NCBI RefSeq assembly: GCF_030161375.1 | Contig: NZ_BSSQ01000028.1 | Location: 1-64,000, forward strand | Length of the DNA stretch: 64,000 bases | DNA from: Paenibacillus glycanilyticus | GTDB taxonomy: Bacteria; Bacillota; Bacilli; Paenibacillales; Paenibacillaceae | Direction of reading: 5' to 3' | In this document: positions 42,073-49,995 of the stretch, one piece after another | How the letters are laid out: the number at the start of each line of letters is the position of its first letter | How positions within the stretch are numbered: the stretch's first letter is position 1 | Notes under the pieces: model-generated | Database searches by the model: none | What the model saw: the letters and a program-made list of their open reading frames with translations, nothing else | Told to the model about the DNA's origin: nothing | Program-made: the position numbers and the translations under genes

Positions 42073-43245
42073 ATGAATATCCTGATTTGGTCTAATCAGT
42101 TCTCTATTGGTGGGGGAATGAGACTGCTGTACAATCTGACCTCCGCCATCGCCCGCCAGCCGGGCGTAGAGCGGGTCAGACTAGTCGTGGCACCAAATTC
42201 GCAGCTTAGAAATTACGTGGAGCTGCAAAAAACCGGAAATATTGAAATCTGCTATAGCAACAATCCGATTAACCATCCAACAAGCAGCCATTTGCTCGCG
42301 AATATGAACGTGGTTTACTTTTTCTGGCCGCATACCGAGCAGTACCAAGCTATTGACCGTCCTACCGTTTGTACGTTCCATGACACGACCATCTTCGACT
42401 TTGTACCGCCGTTTATGAAAGGCGATGAATTGTCGTTCCACTGGCGGCTGTCGAAGAAATGGATCGACCATACGTCTTCCGTCGTTGTCTCTTCCCAACA
42501 TGTGAAAAACAGGCTGATCGCCCATTTCGGCAACCGTTCCGAGCAAGCTTTTGTCATCCCTCATGCCATAACGCCAATTGCCAAAGTATATAACCGAAAA
42601 GTATCGCCTGAGCTTGGAGCCCGAATTCCATCCGACTATATCATTTATCCGTCCAATACTTCTCCGCATAAAAACCATAACAATCTGCTGATGGGCTTTG
42701 CAAAGTCCAAGTACAAAAGAAAATACCCGTTACTGTTAACCGGGTATCTAACCGACAAATTGCGTATTCCGTTCCCTGACAGCACTTCGGAAGTCAACTG
42801 GATTCCAACGCTTGTATCTACAATGAAACGTACCGGACTTCTGCTGGACCGGCAAGTGTATCCGCTAGGATTCGTTGGCGATCATGATATTCCCGCTCTT
42901 ATCAAAAACGCCAAAGCACTCATTATGCCAAGTCTCTCGGAAGGGGGCGGCAGCTATCCGGTTGAAGAAGCGCTGCGGTTAGGCACGCCGGTGCTCTGTT
43001 CGGATATTCCGGTTATGCGGGAGCATCTCTCCAGACACAGCGCCAAGATTGCCTGGTTTGACCCTCATAACCCGGATTCCATTGCCAAAGCTTTGGATAA
43101 TTTGTTTGATGACTACGACACGTACAAATTATCTGCTTTGCATGGCATTCATGACGAAACGCAAACCTGGGACGACATTGCCAAACAGTATATTGAAGTA
43201 TTCCGCCTTACCTTCTGGCGCTATTACGGAAAGATTCTTTATTAG
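42073..43245 (+). CDS. Family 4 glycosyltransferase
   Basis: The 390-residue GT-B enzyme starts NILIWSNQFSIGGGMRLLYNL, and its C-terminal lobe has YPSNTSPHKNHNNLLMGF and the nucleotide-sugar loop MPSLSEGGGSYPVEEALRLGTPVLCSD. It has no basic tail, unlike its neighbours. AGGAGG is in front of the ATG. It ends two bases before the stop of the convergent gene at 43248. Confidence 0.92.
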   Translation: MNILIWSNQFSIGGGMRLLYNLTSAIARQPGVERVRLVVAPNSQLRNYVELQKTGNIEICYSNNPINHPTSSHLLANMNVVYFFWPHTEQYQAIDRPTVCTFHDTTIFDFVPPFMKGDELSFHWRLSKKWIDHTSSVVVSSQHVKNRLIAHFGNRSEQAFVIPHAITPIAKVYNRKVSPELGARIPSDYIIYPSNTSPHKNHNNLLMGFAKSKYKRKYPLLLTGYLTDKLRIPFPDSTSEVNWIPTLVSTMKRTGLLLDRQVYPLGFVGDHDIPALIKNAKALIMPSLSEGGGSYPVEEALRLGTPVLCSDIPVMREHLSRHSAKIAWFDPHNPDSIAKALDNLFDDYDTYKLSALHGIHDETQTWDDIAKQYIEVFRLTFWRYYGKILY

Positions 43246-43247
43246 GC

Positions 43248-45158
43248 TTATATCTTCCCGATAATGGTCGCGTAATCGAGAGCCACGTCCGCCCAGCTCC
43301 TCTGCAGAAGTCCGCTTGCAGCGGCCTTCTGCACGGGAACGACCGACTTCCCTTGCAAATAAAGCCTGCTGATCGAACCGGCCATTTCCTCCGGATTATA
43401 AGGATCAAACGTCGCAAAATTGCTCATATCCGGAATAACCTCTTGCACGATTGGCAGCCGGCCATAGGACACGGGCGTATCCATCAGCAGCGACTCCACA
43501 ATCGGGAACGGACAACTGCCTTCGAACAGGGTAGGCACGACGACTCCGTCGGCATATTTGTATAGAGACGGCAAATCGGTAGACGGGATCCGGCCCATAA
43601 ATATAATGGAAGCTCGAATATTCGGATCCTCAATCGCATTTAACGCAGCTGTAATTTCCTGCTGCCTTGGCCGATTAATTAGGTCATCCGTAAACACGAG
43701 TTTGAGCCCGGATGCTCTGCCCAGATCGCTAAGCCGGAAACGGTTGAAAGCATCAATCAGGCGCTCATGGTTCTTATGAAGCCGGATAACCGACGGGAAC
43801 GTGATGTAGGGTCCGTACAAATTGAATTTGCGTCGGAATTCCAGTTCCGGTTTGTAACCAAATGTGGAGTATTCTTCATGAGGCGCCGCAAACCGGACCA
43901 CTTCGGTCTGATGCACCGGCAGGTTAAGGAAAGTAAGGCCTTCGTGATTTCGGATAAATTCCGAGTCAAATACAACGATGGCTGCGTTCCTTGTAATGTT
44001 TGCCGCCAAAGAATGAATGTACTGGAAATGGTCCATGTCCTTTGCGTACAAATCCGGAAAATGCATATAGACAAGGTCATGCAGACAGACGATATACGGA
44101 CGATGCAAGTATTGCGCCAGCCCCATGCCGATATAAGGGACGATCCATATATCTGCCGGTATGCTCCTGTTAATTGTCTGCATGCTGTCAGAATGGTAAA
44201 TATGCAAGCGCGTCTGATTAGCTGCTTTCAGAGGAGCAAATATCGTTTCGGTCTCTTTGAGATTGGCGTTAGTCGTCGCAACATGCAGATTATAGCCATT
44301 CGGCAGACTTAACAACCCTTCGGACAACCGGACGATAAACCGGCCGATTCCTTCGCCGTCCATCGAGATTTGGGCTCCAAAGCATAAGAAAATCCCGATA
44401 TTTACGTTACCTGAACCTCTCGCCCCTCCCGTTGCTCTTATAATCGGCGCCGGCGGATTGGCTGCTCGCAGCAAGTTTTGCGCTTCCTCCGACATGATGA
44501 GACGTGCCACCAGCCCTGATTTGGATACTCCGTAATGTACGGCCATCACATCGTGATTGACGTTTGACTCATCCGGTTCGCGTCCCAACAATTGAACATA
44601 AATACCGTGGATATAATCAAGCGTATGCGCAGGGTAAAGCGATTGAAGGATATACGCCGAAGTATTCCGGTCTCCGGAAGGTTTCCTCGTGAAGACCAGC
44701 TCTGCTTCTCCGCTTTGCAGAATGGATGCCACAGCTTGGGCTCTGCTCATCGCGCCCGTATCCAGTTTTCCTTTGAAATCGTAGAATCCGAAGGGATCGG
44801 GCTCTCTTTGCAGCAATTGGCGGTAAAGCTCCCATAAAAAGTCTTCGTTATCCAACTTGAAAATAAAATGGAGCCAGTCGATCATCCGGCCCCCTTCTGC
44901 CAGACTTCCCCTGATTCTTGTGTTATTGGCTCTTAACCGGGCGATATCCCCCGGAGGTATGGTAAGGGCGTCTGATACGGGAAGTTCCGGAGCTGATTCC
45001 CGCTTTTTCTTTCGACCTCTAGATTTTTTACCGCGGAGACGTTTCCGGCCCTTTTTCCCGGATAATTTCTTCGGTTTGCCATTCTTGCGGCGTTTACTTC
45101 GTGTAGTTCGGCTCCGCAAGGTGCGTTTGACCGACTTGCGTTTCTTCTTCCGCTTCAT
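43248..45158 (-). CDS. Basic-tailed DUF4214-GT4 fusion glycosyltransferase
   Basis: The 636-residue protein has three parts. Residues 1-53 contain 33 Lys/Arg with no acidic residue. Residues about 80-230 hold two DUF4214-like repeats (LYRQLLQREPDPFGFYDFKGK and IYVQLLGREPDESNVNHDV in pieces). Residues 250-630 are a GT4 domain (PSVIRLHKNHERLIDAF, VVPTLFEGSCPFPIVESLLMDTPV). ATG 45158 lies ten bases after GGGAGG. DUF4214 occurs in exported, surface-binding proteins, so joining it to a cytosolic-type glycosyltransferase is unusual. It is monocistronic. Confidence 0.88.
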   Translation of the reverse strand: MKRKKKRKSVKRTLRSRTTRSKRRKNGKPKKLSGKKGRKRLRGKKSRGRKKKRESAPELPVSDALTIPPGDIARLRANNTRIRGSLAEGGRMIDWLHFIFKLDNEDFLWELYRQLLQREPDPFGFYDFKGKLDTGAMSRAQAVASILQSGEAELVFTRKPSGDRNTSAYILQSLYPAHTLDYIHGIYVQLLGREPDESNVNHDVMAVHYGVSKSGLVARLIMSEEAQNLLRAANPPAPIIRATGGARGSGNVNIGIFLCFGAQISMDGEGIGRFIVRLSEGLLSLPNGYNLHVATTNANLKETETIFAPLKAANQTRLHIYHSDSMQTINRSIPADIWIVPYIGMGLAQYLHRPYIVCLHDLVYMHFPDLYAKDMDHFQYIHSLAANITRNAAIVVFDSEFIRNHEGLTFLNLPVHQTEVVRFAAPHEEYSTFGYKPELEFRRKFNLYGPYITFPSVIRLHKNHERLIDAFNRFRLSDLGRASGLKLVFTDDLINRPRQQEITAALNAIEDPNIRASIIFMGRIPSTDLPSLYKYADGVVVPTLFEGSCPFPIVESLLMDTPVSYGRLPIVQEVIPDMSNFATFDPYNPEEMAGSISRLYLQGKSVVPVQKAAASGLLQRSWADVALDYATIIGKI

Positions 45159-45345
45159 TGATGCCTGGCCTCCCATCACTATTCCTCTGTAGATAGAGTA
45201 TTGTCACGGTTTGAAAAAGCAACGGCAGACGCCCTAGCCCTCTGGGGATTTCAACCATATTTGCTGAAATAGACGCCTGTCTAGAAGGATTTGAGACCTT
45301 TTAGATGAGCTTGAATATGATGGAATATGCAAAAAGGAGTCGATT

Positions 45346-46002
45346 GTGTTGTTTCATCATGCCTTGCCGAACAAGACGGTAATCATTGGTGCCGGCGGTC
45401 ACGCCAAAGTCATTGTTGATATTTTGCTGCATGATCCGCATGTCGAACTAGTCGGTTGTATCGGTCATGATCCAAATGCCAACGTGCTTGGACTACGGGT
45501 TTTGGGCGGTGACGAGCTGCTTCCGGAGCTGCTCGCCCAAGGAGTCCGTCATGCTTTTGTTGCGATTGGCAACAATGCCCGGCGACACGCTCTTTGCAAG
45601 CAAGCGGAAGCTCTCGGGTTCGAGCTGATCAATGCCGTAAGTCCACGCGCTTATTTGGCTACCGGCGTCACACTCTGCCAAGGAGTAGCGGTTATGCCGG
45701 GAAGCATTATACAGCCGGATACCCGGATCGGGTCATACAGCATCATTAATACGGGAGCTACCGTTGACCATGACGGAAATATCGGCACTGCCTGCCACAT
45801 TGCGCCGGGCTGCCATTTATCCGGCAACGTCACCGTTGGCGATGAATCATTCCTTGGAACAGGCGTATCGGTCATTGACGGCATGCACATTGGAGAGGGA
45901 TGCATGATTGGAGCAGGAGCAGCCGTCATTCGGCCCATTCCTTCCTATTCGCTCGCCGTTGGCGTACCTGCTGTTGTCAAACGGACATTACTTCAGAAAT
46001 AA
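45346..46002 (+). CDS. GDP-perosamine N-acetyltransferase-like protein (PglD/PerB)
   Basis: The 218-residue protein has an N-terminal Rossmann-like part (KTVIIGAGGHAKVIVDILL) and a C-terminal left-handed beta helix of hexapeptide repeats (GVAVMPGSIIQPD, IGTACHIAPGCHLSGNVTVGDESFLGTG), with the catalytic His of the PglD family in TVDHDGNIG. The next gene resembles perosamine synthase, so N-acetylation of GDP-perosamine is the best guess. GTG 45346 follows AAGGAG by six bases. Confidence 0.83.
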   Translation: MLFHHALPNKTVIIGAGGHAKVIVDILLHDPHVELVGCIGHDPNANVLGLRVLGGDELLPELLAQGVRHAFVAIGNNARRHALCKQAEALGFELINAVSPRAYLATGVTLCQGVAVMPGSIIQPDTRIGSYSIINTGATVDHDGNIGTACHIAPGCHLSGNVTVGDESFLGTGVSVIDGMHIGEGCMIGAGAAVIRPIPSYSLAVGVPAVVKRTLLQK

Positions 46003-46028
46003 AGGTAACTCGGAGGGAGGCATCATAC

Positions 46029-47147
46029 GTGGACAACAAATTTTATCCGGTTGCCGTACCCGTATTTAACGGAAACGAAAAGAAATACGTCATGGATTGC
46101 ATCGACTCTACTTGGATCTCCTCGGCCGGAAAATATATTAACGCGTTTGAAGAACAATTCGCCGCTTATTGCGGTACCAAATATGCCATCTCCTGCAGCA
46201 ACGGCACTACCGCCTTGCATCTGGCTTTGATGGCTTTTGGCGTGGGGCCAGGCGATGAGGTGATTGTTCCGACCGTCACCTTTATCGCTACGGCTAATGC
46301 AGTCGTGTATTGCGGAGCAAAACCCGTCTTCGTGGATTGCGAACCGGAAACCTGGAATCTGGACCCGGACAAAATCGAAGAGTTGATTACGCCTCGCACG
46401 AAAGGCATAATCCCGGTTCATCTATACGGTCACCCGGCCGATATGGATGCCATTGCGGCGATCGCGAAGAAACACGGATTATTTGTACTGGAAGATGCCG
46501 CTGAAGCGCTTGGCGCGCAGTACAAAGGGAAACGGACCGGTTCGCTAGGCGATATCGCCACCTTCAGCCTGTTCGGCAACAAGATCATTACGACCGGTGA
46601 AGGCGGCATGATTACGACCGATGACGAGCAGTTGGCCAACACGATGCGTACCCTACGCGGCCAAGGCATAGATCCTGTACGCAAATATTGGTTCCCCGTT
46701 ATCGGATACAACTACCGGCTAACGAATCTGCAAGCCGCAGTGGGCTGTGCCCAGCTGGAAAACGTGGATTGGCATATTAGCGAACGGAAGAGAGTGGCCG
46801 GACTCTATCGCGAGAATTTGAAAGATGAGCCTTCTCTTACGCTGCCGGTCGAGATGCCTTGGGCGAACAACGTCTACTGGATGTATAGCGTAGTGCTCAA
46901 TGGAGCGGACGAAGCCAAACGCAACGAAGTAATGGCGTTGTTGAAGGATGACGGGATCGAAACGCGGCCATTCTTCTATCCGATGCACGTGCTTCCACCC
47001 TATGCCGGATTCCAGCCGGATGAGCAGTTTCCCGTTGCCAATCGCATTACCGCGCAAGGCTTTAACGTCCCTACTTACGGCGGTCTAACCGAGCAGGATA
47101 TCAAGCATATTTGCGACCGGATTAAAGCTATAGTCCGCGGATTGTAA
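46029..47147 (+). CDS. Sugar aminotransferase, probable GDP-perosamine synthase
   Basis: This PLP-dependent DegT/DnrJ/EryC1/StrS enzyme has 372 residues. The Schiff-base Lys is in SLFGNKIITTGEGGMI (about residue 188), with EDAAEALGAQYKGKRTGSLGD and WISSAGKYINAFE, which closely match RfbE/Per perosamine synthases that act on GDP-4-keto-6-deoxymannose. The substrate would come from gmd at 49996. GTG 46029 sits eight bases after GGAGGGAGG. It follows the acetyltransferase by 26 bases. Confidence 0.87.
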   Translation: MDNKFYPVAVPVFNGNEKKYVMDCIDSTWISSAGKYINAFEEQFAAYCGTKYAISCSNGTTALHLALMAFGVGPGDEVIVPTVTFIATANAVVYCGAKPVFVDCEPETWNLDPDKIEELITPRTKGIIPVHLYGHPADMDAIAAIAKKHGLFVLEDAAEALGAQYKGKRTGSLGDIATFSLFGNKIITTGEGGMITTDDEQLANTMRTLRGQGIDPVRKYWFPVIGYNYRLTNLQAAVGCAQLENVDWHISERKRVAGLYRENLKDEPSLTLPVEMPWANNVYWMYSVVLNGADEAKRNEVMALLKDDGIETRPFFYPMHVLPPYAGFQPDEQFPVANRITAQGFNVPTYGGLTEQDIKHICDRIKAIVRGL

Positions 47148-47165
47148 GGTTTGAAATAAAGTTAA

Positions 47166-47205
47166 AAAGCCCGTCTGCTCCTTATAGGATTAGCAGACGG
47201 GCTTT
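47166..47205 (+). terminator. Terminator after the aminotransferase
   Basis: AAAGCCCGTCTGCT (47166-47179) and AGCAGACGGGCTTT (47192-47205) form a perfect 14-bp stem; U tracts on both sides are short, so it probably acts both ways. Confidence 0.8.
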
Positions 47206-47207
47206 CG

Positions 47208-47759
47208 TTATTGAATAAAAAATAAATAGATAAATACGAGATAGATAAGCAAGCTCCCTATGTATTTGACTGGAGATAAATGACCGCCCTCTTGCAGGGT
47301 TGGATTGCCCGGCAATCCGCTTAGAATAACAGCACTGTTCTGTTCATCACTATCGTATACAAGATCAACCATCAGCGGCGGCTCCGAATCGGTAGAATCC
47401 ATATACGCTTTATACAGGTTGTTGTCATCCCCATAATAGGAATAGGTATGTCGTTTGATGTTCGTATATCCTACTCTAAACATCGTTGGTTCACTGCTGA
47501 CATATCTTGCACGACCGAGCTTACTATTTTTAAGAACTCTAATCTGGCGGTAAGCTTTGATCCAGGAATTCACAAGAAAGAGGAGAAAAAGCAAAGCTAA
47601 AATTCCAAAAATCAGCTGCATTTTCCATTCGCTGCGAAACGAAAGCAATGATATCGTGCTAAACACGATAAAAAAGATGAGAAAAACCTGTGTGAATTGG
47701 TAATTCCCGACGAAAAACATTTTGAAACGAAGAGAAAACGGGATTATTCGATTGGGCAT
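47208..47759 (-). CDS. Membrane protein of unknown function
   Basis: The 183-residue protein has two N-terminal membrane helices (VFLIFFIVFSTISLL about 24-40; LIFGILALLFLLFLVNSWI about 49-67), a soluble middle with beta pattern (YTNIKRHTYSYYGDDNN), and a C-terminal helix (GSLLIYLVFIYLFF). I do not recognise a family. The AT content is a little higher than its neighbours, hinting at separate acquisition. Confidence 0.65.
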   Translation of the reverse strand: MPNRIIPFSLRFKMFFVGNYQFTQVFLIFFIVFSTISLLSFRSEWKMQLIFGILALLFLLFLVNSWIKAYRQIRVLKNSKLGRARYVSSEPTMFRVGYTNIKRHTYSYYGDDNNLYKAYMDSTDSEPPLMVDLVYDSDEQNSAVILSGLPGNPTLQEGGHLSPVKYIGSLLIYLVFIYLFFIQ

Positions 47760-47825
47760 CCGGAAGGACTCCTTTATGCTGTGGTCAACTTAAACTTAAG
47801 ACATAGACGATAATGCTGCTCTATC

Positions 47826-48359
47826 TCACATTGTCGTTTCTAAGTCCAGACGCCATTCGTTGCACCGCATAAAACTCCCTTTCGGGTACTCGAATTCACA
47901 CTCACCGATAATCGAGAAGTTATTCTTCTTGCAAATTGCGTTTGACGCAAGATTGTCGACGGATGGGAATGCGTAAACAAACCTATGCTTCTGCTCCGAC
48001 TTGGCACTGGATATAGCTGCTGCGATCGCCGCAACGGCTATGCCTTTTCCTTGAAACGGTGGTAATACACTCCAACCCATTTCATACACGGTCTCACCGT
48101 GGTGGAGTGTTTCCCAATATCCGATGCCGCCAACCACTTCGAGACTCGGGAGCAACACAATGCTGCACATACGTCCAGTCCCCGCTTTGTTGACCTTCAG
48201 ATATCGCTTATGGCGTGCAATGAGCTGCTCCTCGGTTTCTGGTCCCCCTAAGTGCTTTGTCATTTCCGGGTCATATGTACGACGTAGTAATTCCATGTTG
48301 GCATCTTCATCTGCCCAAGACTCAATACGTATCTGAATTAAAGGTTGTTGATTGGCCAT
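47826..48359 (-). CDS. GNAT family N-acetyltransferase
   Basis: The 177-residue protein from ATG 48359 (GGAGTG upstream) has the acetyl-CoA motif VLPPFQGKGIAVAAI (about residue 98) and the later ASNAICKKNNFSIIG strand-helix typical of RimJ-like GNATs. Substrate unknown. It sits between an unknown membrane protein and a transposase remnant, with no operon partners. Confidence 0.85.
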   Translation of the reverse strand: MANQQPLIQIRIESWADEDANMELLRRTYDPEMTKHLGGPETEEQLIARHKRYLKVNKAGTGRMCSIVLLPSLEVVGGIGYWETLHHGETVYEMGWSVLPPFQGKGIAVAAIAAAISSAKSEQKHRFVYAFPSVDNLASNAICKKNNFSIIGECEFEYPKGSFMRCNEWRLDLETTM

Positions 48360-48384
48360 ATCTTTCACTCCATTTCTCTCTTCA

Positions 48385-48726
48385 TCACACAAGAACATAT
48401 GTCCCCATTATATCCATTAAGAAAAAATTGGCAATGATCTTTGTGCAAAACTTTCCGATAGCGCCAGAGAAAGTCATTTTCTGACGATCGCGGGCAGCCA
48501 GCACACATACTTGGTCGTTGCTGACGCCCTGGTATTTGGCTTTTCCGCCGCGTTTACGCGGCTTGCGTTCAGTGATGTTCCTTCTGACCTTTTCGGAGTA
48601 TAGGAAGTAAGTCTCGTCCATTTCGACGATGCCTTGGAACGCTTCGGTTGGGATCTGCTTCAATGCATTAGTCAGGTCATTAAAAGTTTGAAGGCAAGAT
48701 TTACAGCGGTAACTCCAAGCTTGATG
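48385..48726 (-). pseudogene. IS1595-type transposase remnant with internal deletion
   Basis: The open frame reads a zinc-ribbon end (WSYRCKSCLQTFNDLTN) joined directly to the start of the catalytic domain (GIVEMDETYFLYSEKVRRN, KPRKRGGKAKYQGVS, VLAARDRQK). Complete IS1595/ISXO2 transposases have a helical region of roughly 60-70 residues between these parts, so an in-frame internal deletion is likely. The first catalytic Asp-Glu pair remains, but the rest of the DDE domain is missing after about residue 60. No terminal inverted repeats were seen. Confidence 0.8.
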
Positions 48727-48797
48727 TTACCTTTACTATAGAACAAACGTTCGCATAATTCAAAATATCAACATTGAGGTTTAACATAGCCAAACTT

Positions 48798-48826
48798 AAA
48801 AAAGCTGCCTCCGCTGAGACAGCTCT
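48798..48826 (-). terminator. Terminator after the siderophore-binding protein
   Basis: On the minus strand AGCTGTCTC pairs with GAGGCAGCT (one mismatch), followed by TTTTTT. Confidence 0.75.
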
Positions 48827-48845
48827 AATTACGCATACTTGCCGA

Positions 48846-49811
48846 TTAAGGTTTCATAATCGAGACAATCTCGTCGAGCAAACGGTCGAGCGTAATCGGA
48901 TCATCATAGTTGAATTTGCTATCCAGCGTATACACATGATTTTCTTTCACGGCAGGAATGGACTTCCACAATCCGCTATTGGTCAACGTCGTTTGTCTGG
49001 CGGAAGTCTCTTTGCTACTGTCCGTCAACAGAAACACGTACGAGCCCATGTAATCAGGCAATACTTCATCCGATACGTCAATAAATCTTTCATTGTCGCT
49101 CACGAGTTTATCTACGCCTTTGGCAGGAGTAAAACCTAATTGACTAAACAAAGTCGTATTGAGTCCCTTATTCCCCATGATGTACATGTCGGGACCAAGC
49201 AGCAGCAGAGAAGTCGCCGTATCGCCCTCTTTAATCCCTAATTTTGTTTTGGTCGCTTGCACTTTCTCCTCGTATTTCGCAAACCATTCGTCATACTCTT
49301 TTGTCTTGCCGAGCAAATCCGCCAGATGGCTTACCCGCTCTTTGGTCAGGAAAGTTCCATCCAGTCCAATGACTACCGTTGGAGCAATCTTGCTCAAAGC
49401 CGCCAATCCTTCTTCATCCCAGTCGTCAAAAATGATCAGGTCAGGCTGCAAGGCAAGTATTTTCTCGGAAGAATACGGATATCCCACGTCCGTGATACCT
49501 TCAATCAGATCCGGATACGCAACTTGACTTGCGATGACGCTAAGCGTTGCTCCCGCAGGCGTTACTCCAAGCGCGAGCAGATCGCCCGGATTACTGCCTA
49601 CATAAACAATTTTCTGAGGATTCGTTGGGACTTCCACTTCATTGCCTTTGTAATCTTTATAGATTTTAGTAGCGCCCTCCTGCTGTGCAGCCGCTGATTC
49701 GCTTGGTGCCGGCGCATTGCCCGCTTCTCCCGCACTCGAAGATGTGTTGGCATTCCCGCATGCCGCAACAAATAAAGTCAAAAATAAAATAGCGAATAAT
49801 AGCTTTTTCAT
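48846..49811 (-). CDS. Iron-siderophore ABC transporter substrate-binding lipoprotein
   Basis: The 321-residue protein has a signal peptide with lipobox FVAACG (Cys about 18), an Ala/Ser/Glu-rich linker, and a FecB/FeuA-type two-lobed domain (KIVYVGSNPGDLLALGVTPAGA, ALQPDLIIFDD, AVKENHVYTLD). It binds ferric siderophore and passes it to a permease; no permease or ATPase genes lie here, so it must share one encoded elsewhere. A consensus Fur box upstream indicates iron repression. Confidence 0.94.
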   Translation of the reverse strand: MKKLLFAILFLTLFVAACGNANTSSSAGEAGNAPAPSESAAAQQEGATKIYKDYKGNEVEVPTNPQKIVYVGSNPGDLLALGVTPAGATLSVIASQVAYPDLIEGITDVGYPYSSEKILALQPDLIIFDDWDEEGLAALSKIAPTVVIGLDGTFLTKERVSHLADLLGKTKEYDEWFAKYEEKVQATKTKLGIKEGDTATSLLLLGPDMYIMGNKGLNTTLFSQLGFTPAKGVDKLVSDNERFIDVSDEVLPDYMGSYVFLLTDSSKETSARQTTLTNSGLWKSIPAVKENHVYTLDSKFNYDDPITLDRLLDEIVSIMKP

Positions 49812-49848
49812 GTCTCTCTCCCGTTCTCCCTGTTTATGTATTCAATAA

Positions 49849-49863
49849 TGATAATCATTATCA
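49849..49863. promoter_or_regulatory. Fur box
   Basis: TGATAATCATTATCA is a perfect 7-1-7 Fur-box core, about 40 bases upstream of the siderophore-binding protein start. Confidence 0.9.
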
Positions 49864-49937
49864 TAATGAGATTATAGTGAAAGTCTACTAATCAGGCAAT
49901 AGGGAATGTACAAATAAACGGGTACTCTCTTCCAAAA

Positions 49938-49966
49938 CAAAAAGCTGCCTCTACGAGACAGCTTCC
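49938..49966 (-). terminator. Terminator after gmd
   Basis: AGCTGTCTC pairs with GAGGCAGCT around GTA on the minus strand (one mismatch), followed by TTTTTG. The arms are identical to those of the terminator at 48798. Confidence 0.75.
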
Positions 49967-49995
49967 GCTACTGTGCATGCCATTGCCACACCCTG

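Noticed and set aside
48798..49966. Identical terminator arms at 48798 and 49938 as mobile-element ends
   Set aside because: Both are ordinary Rho-independent terminators in the same orientation with differing loops; no target duplication or transposase lies between them.
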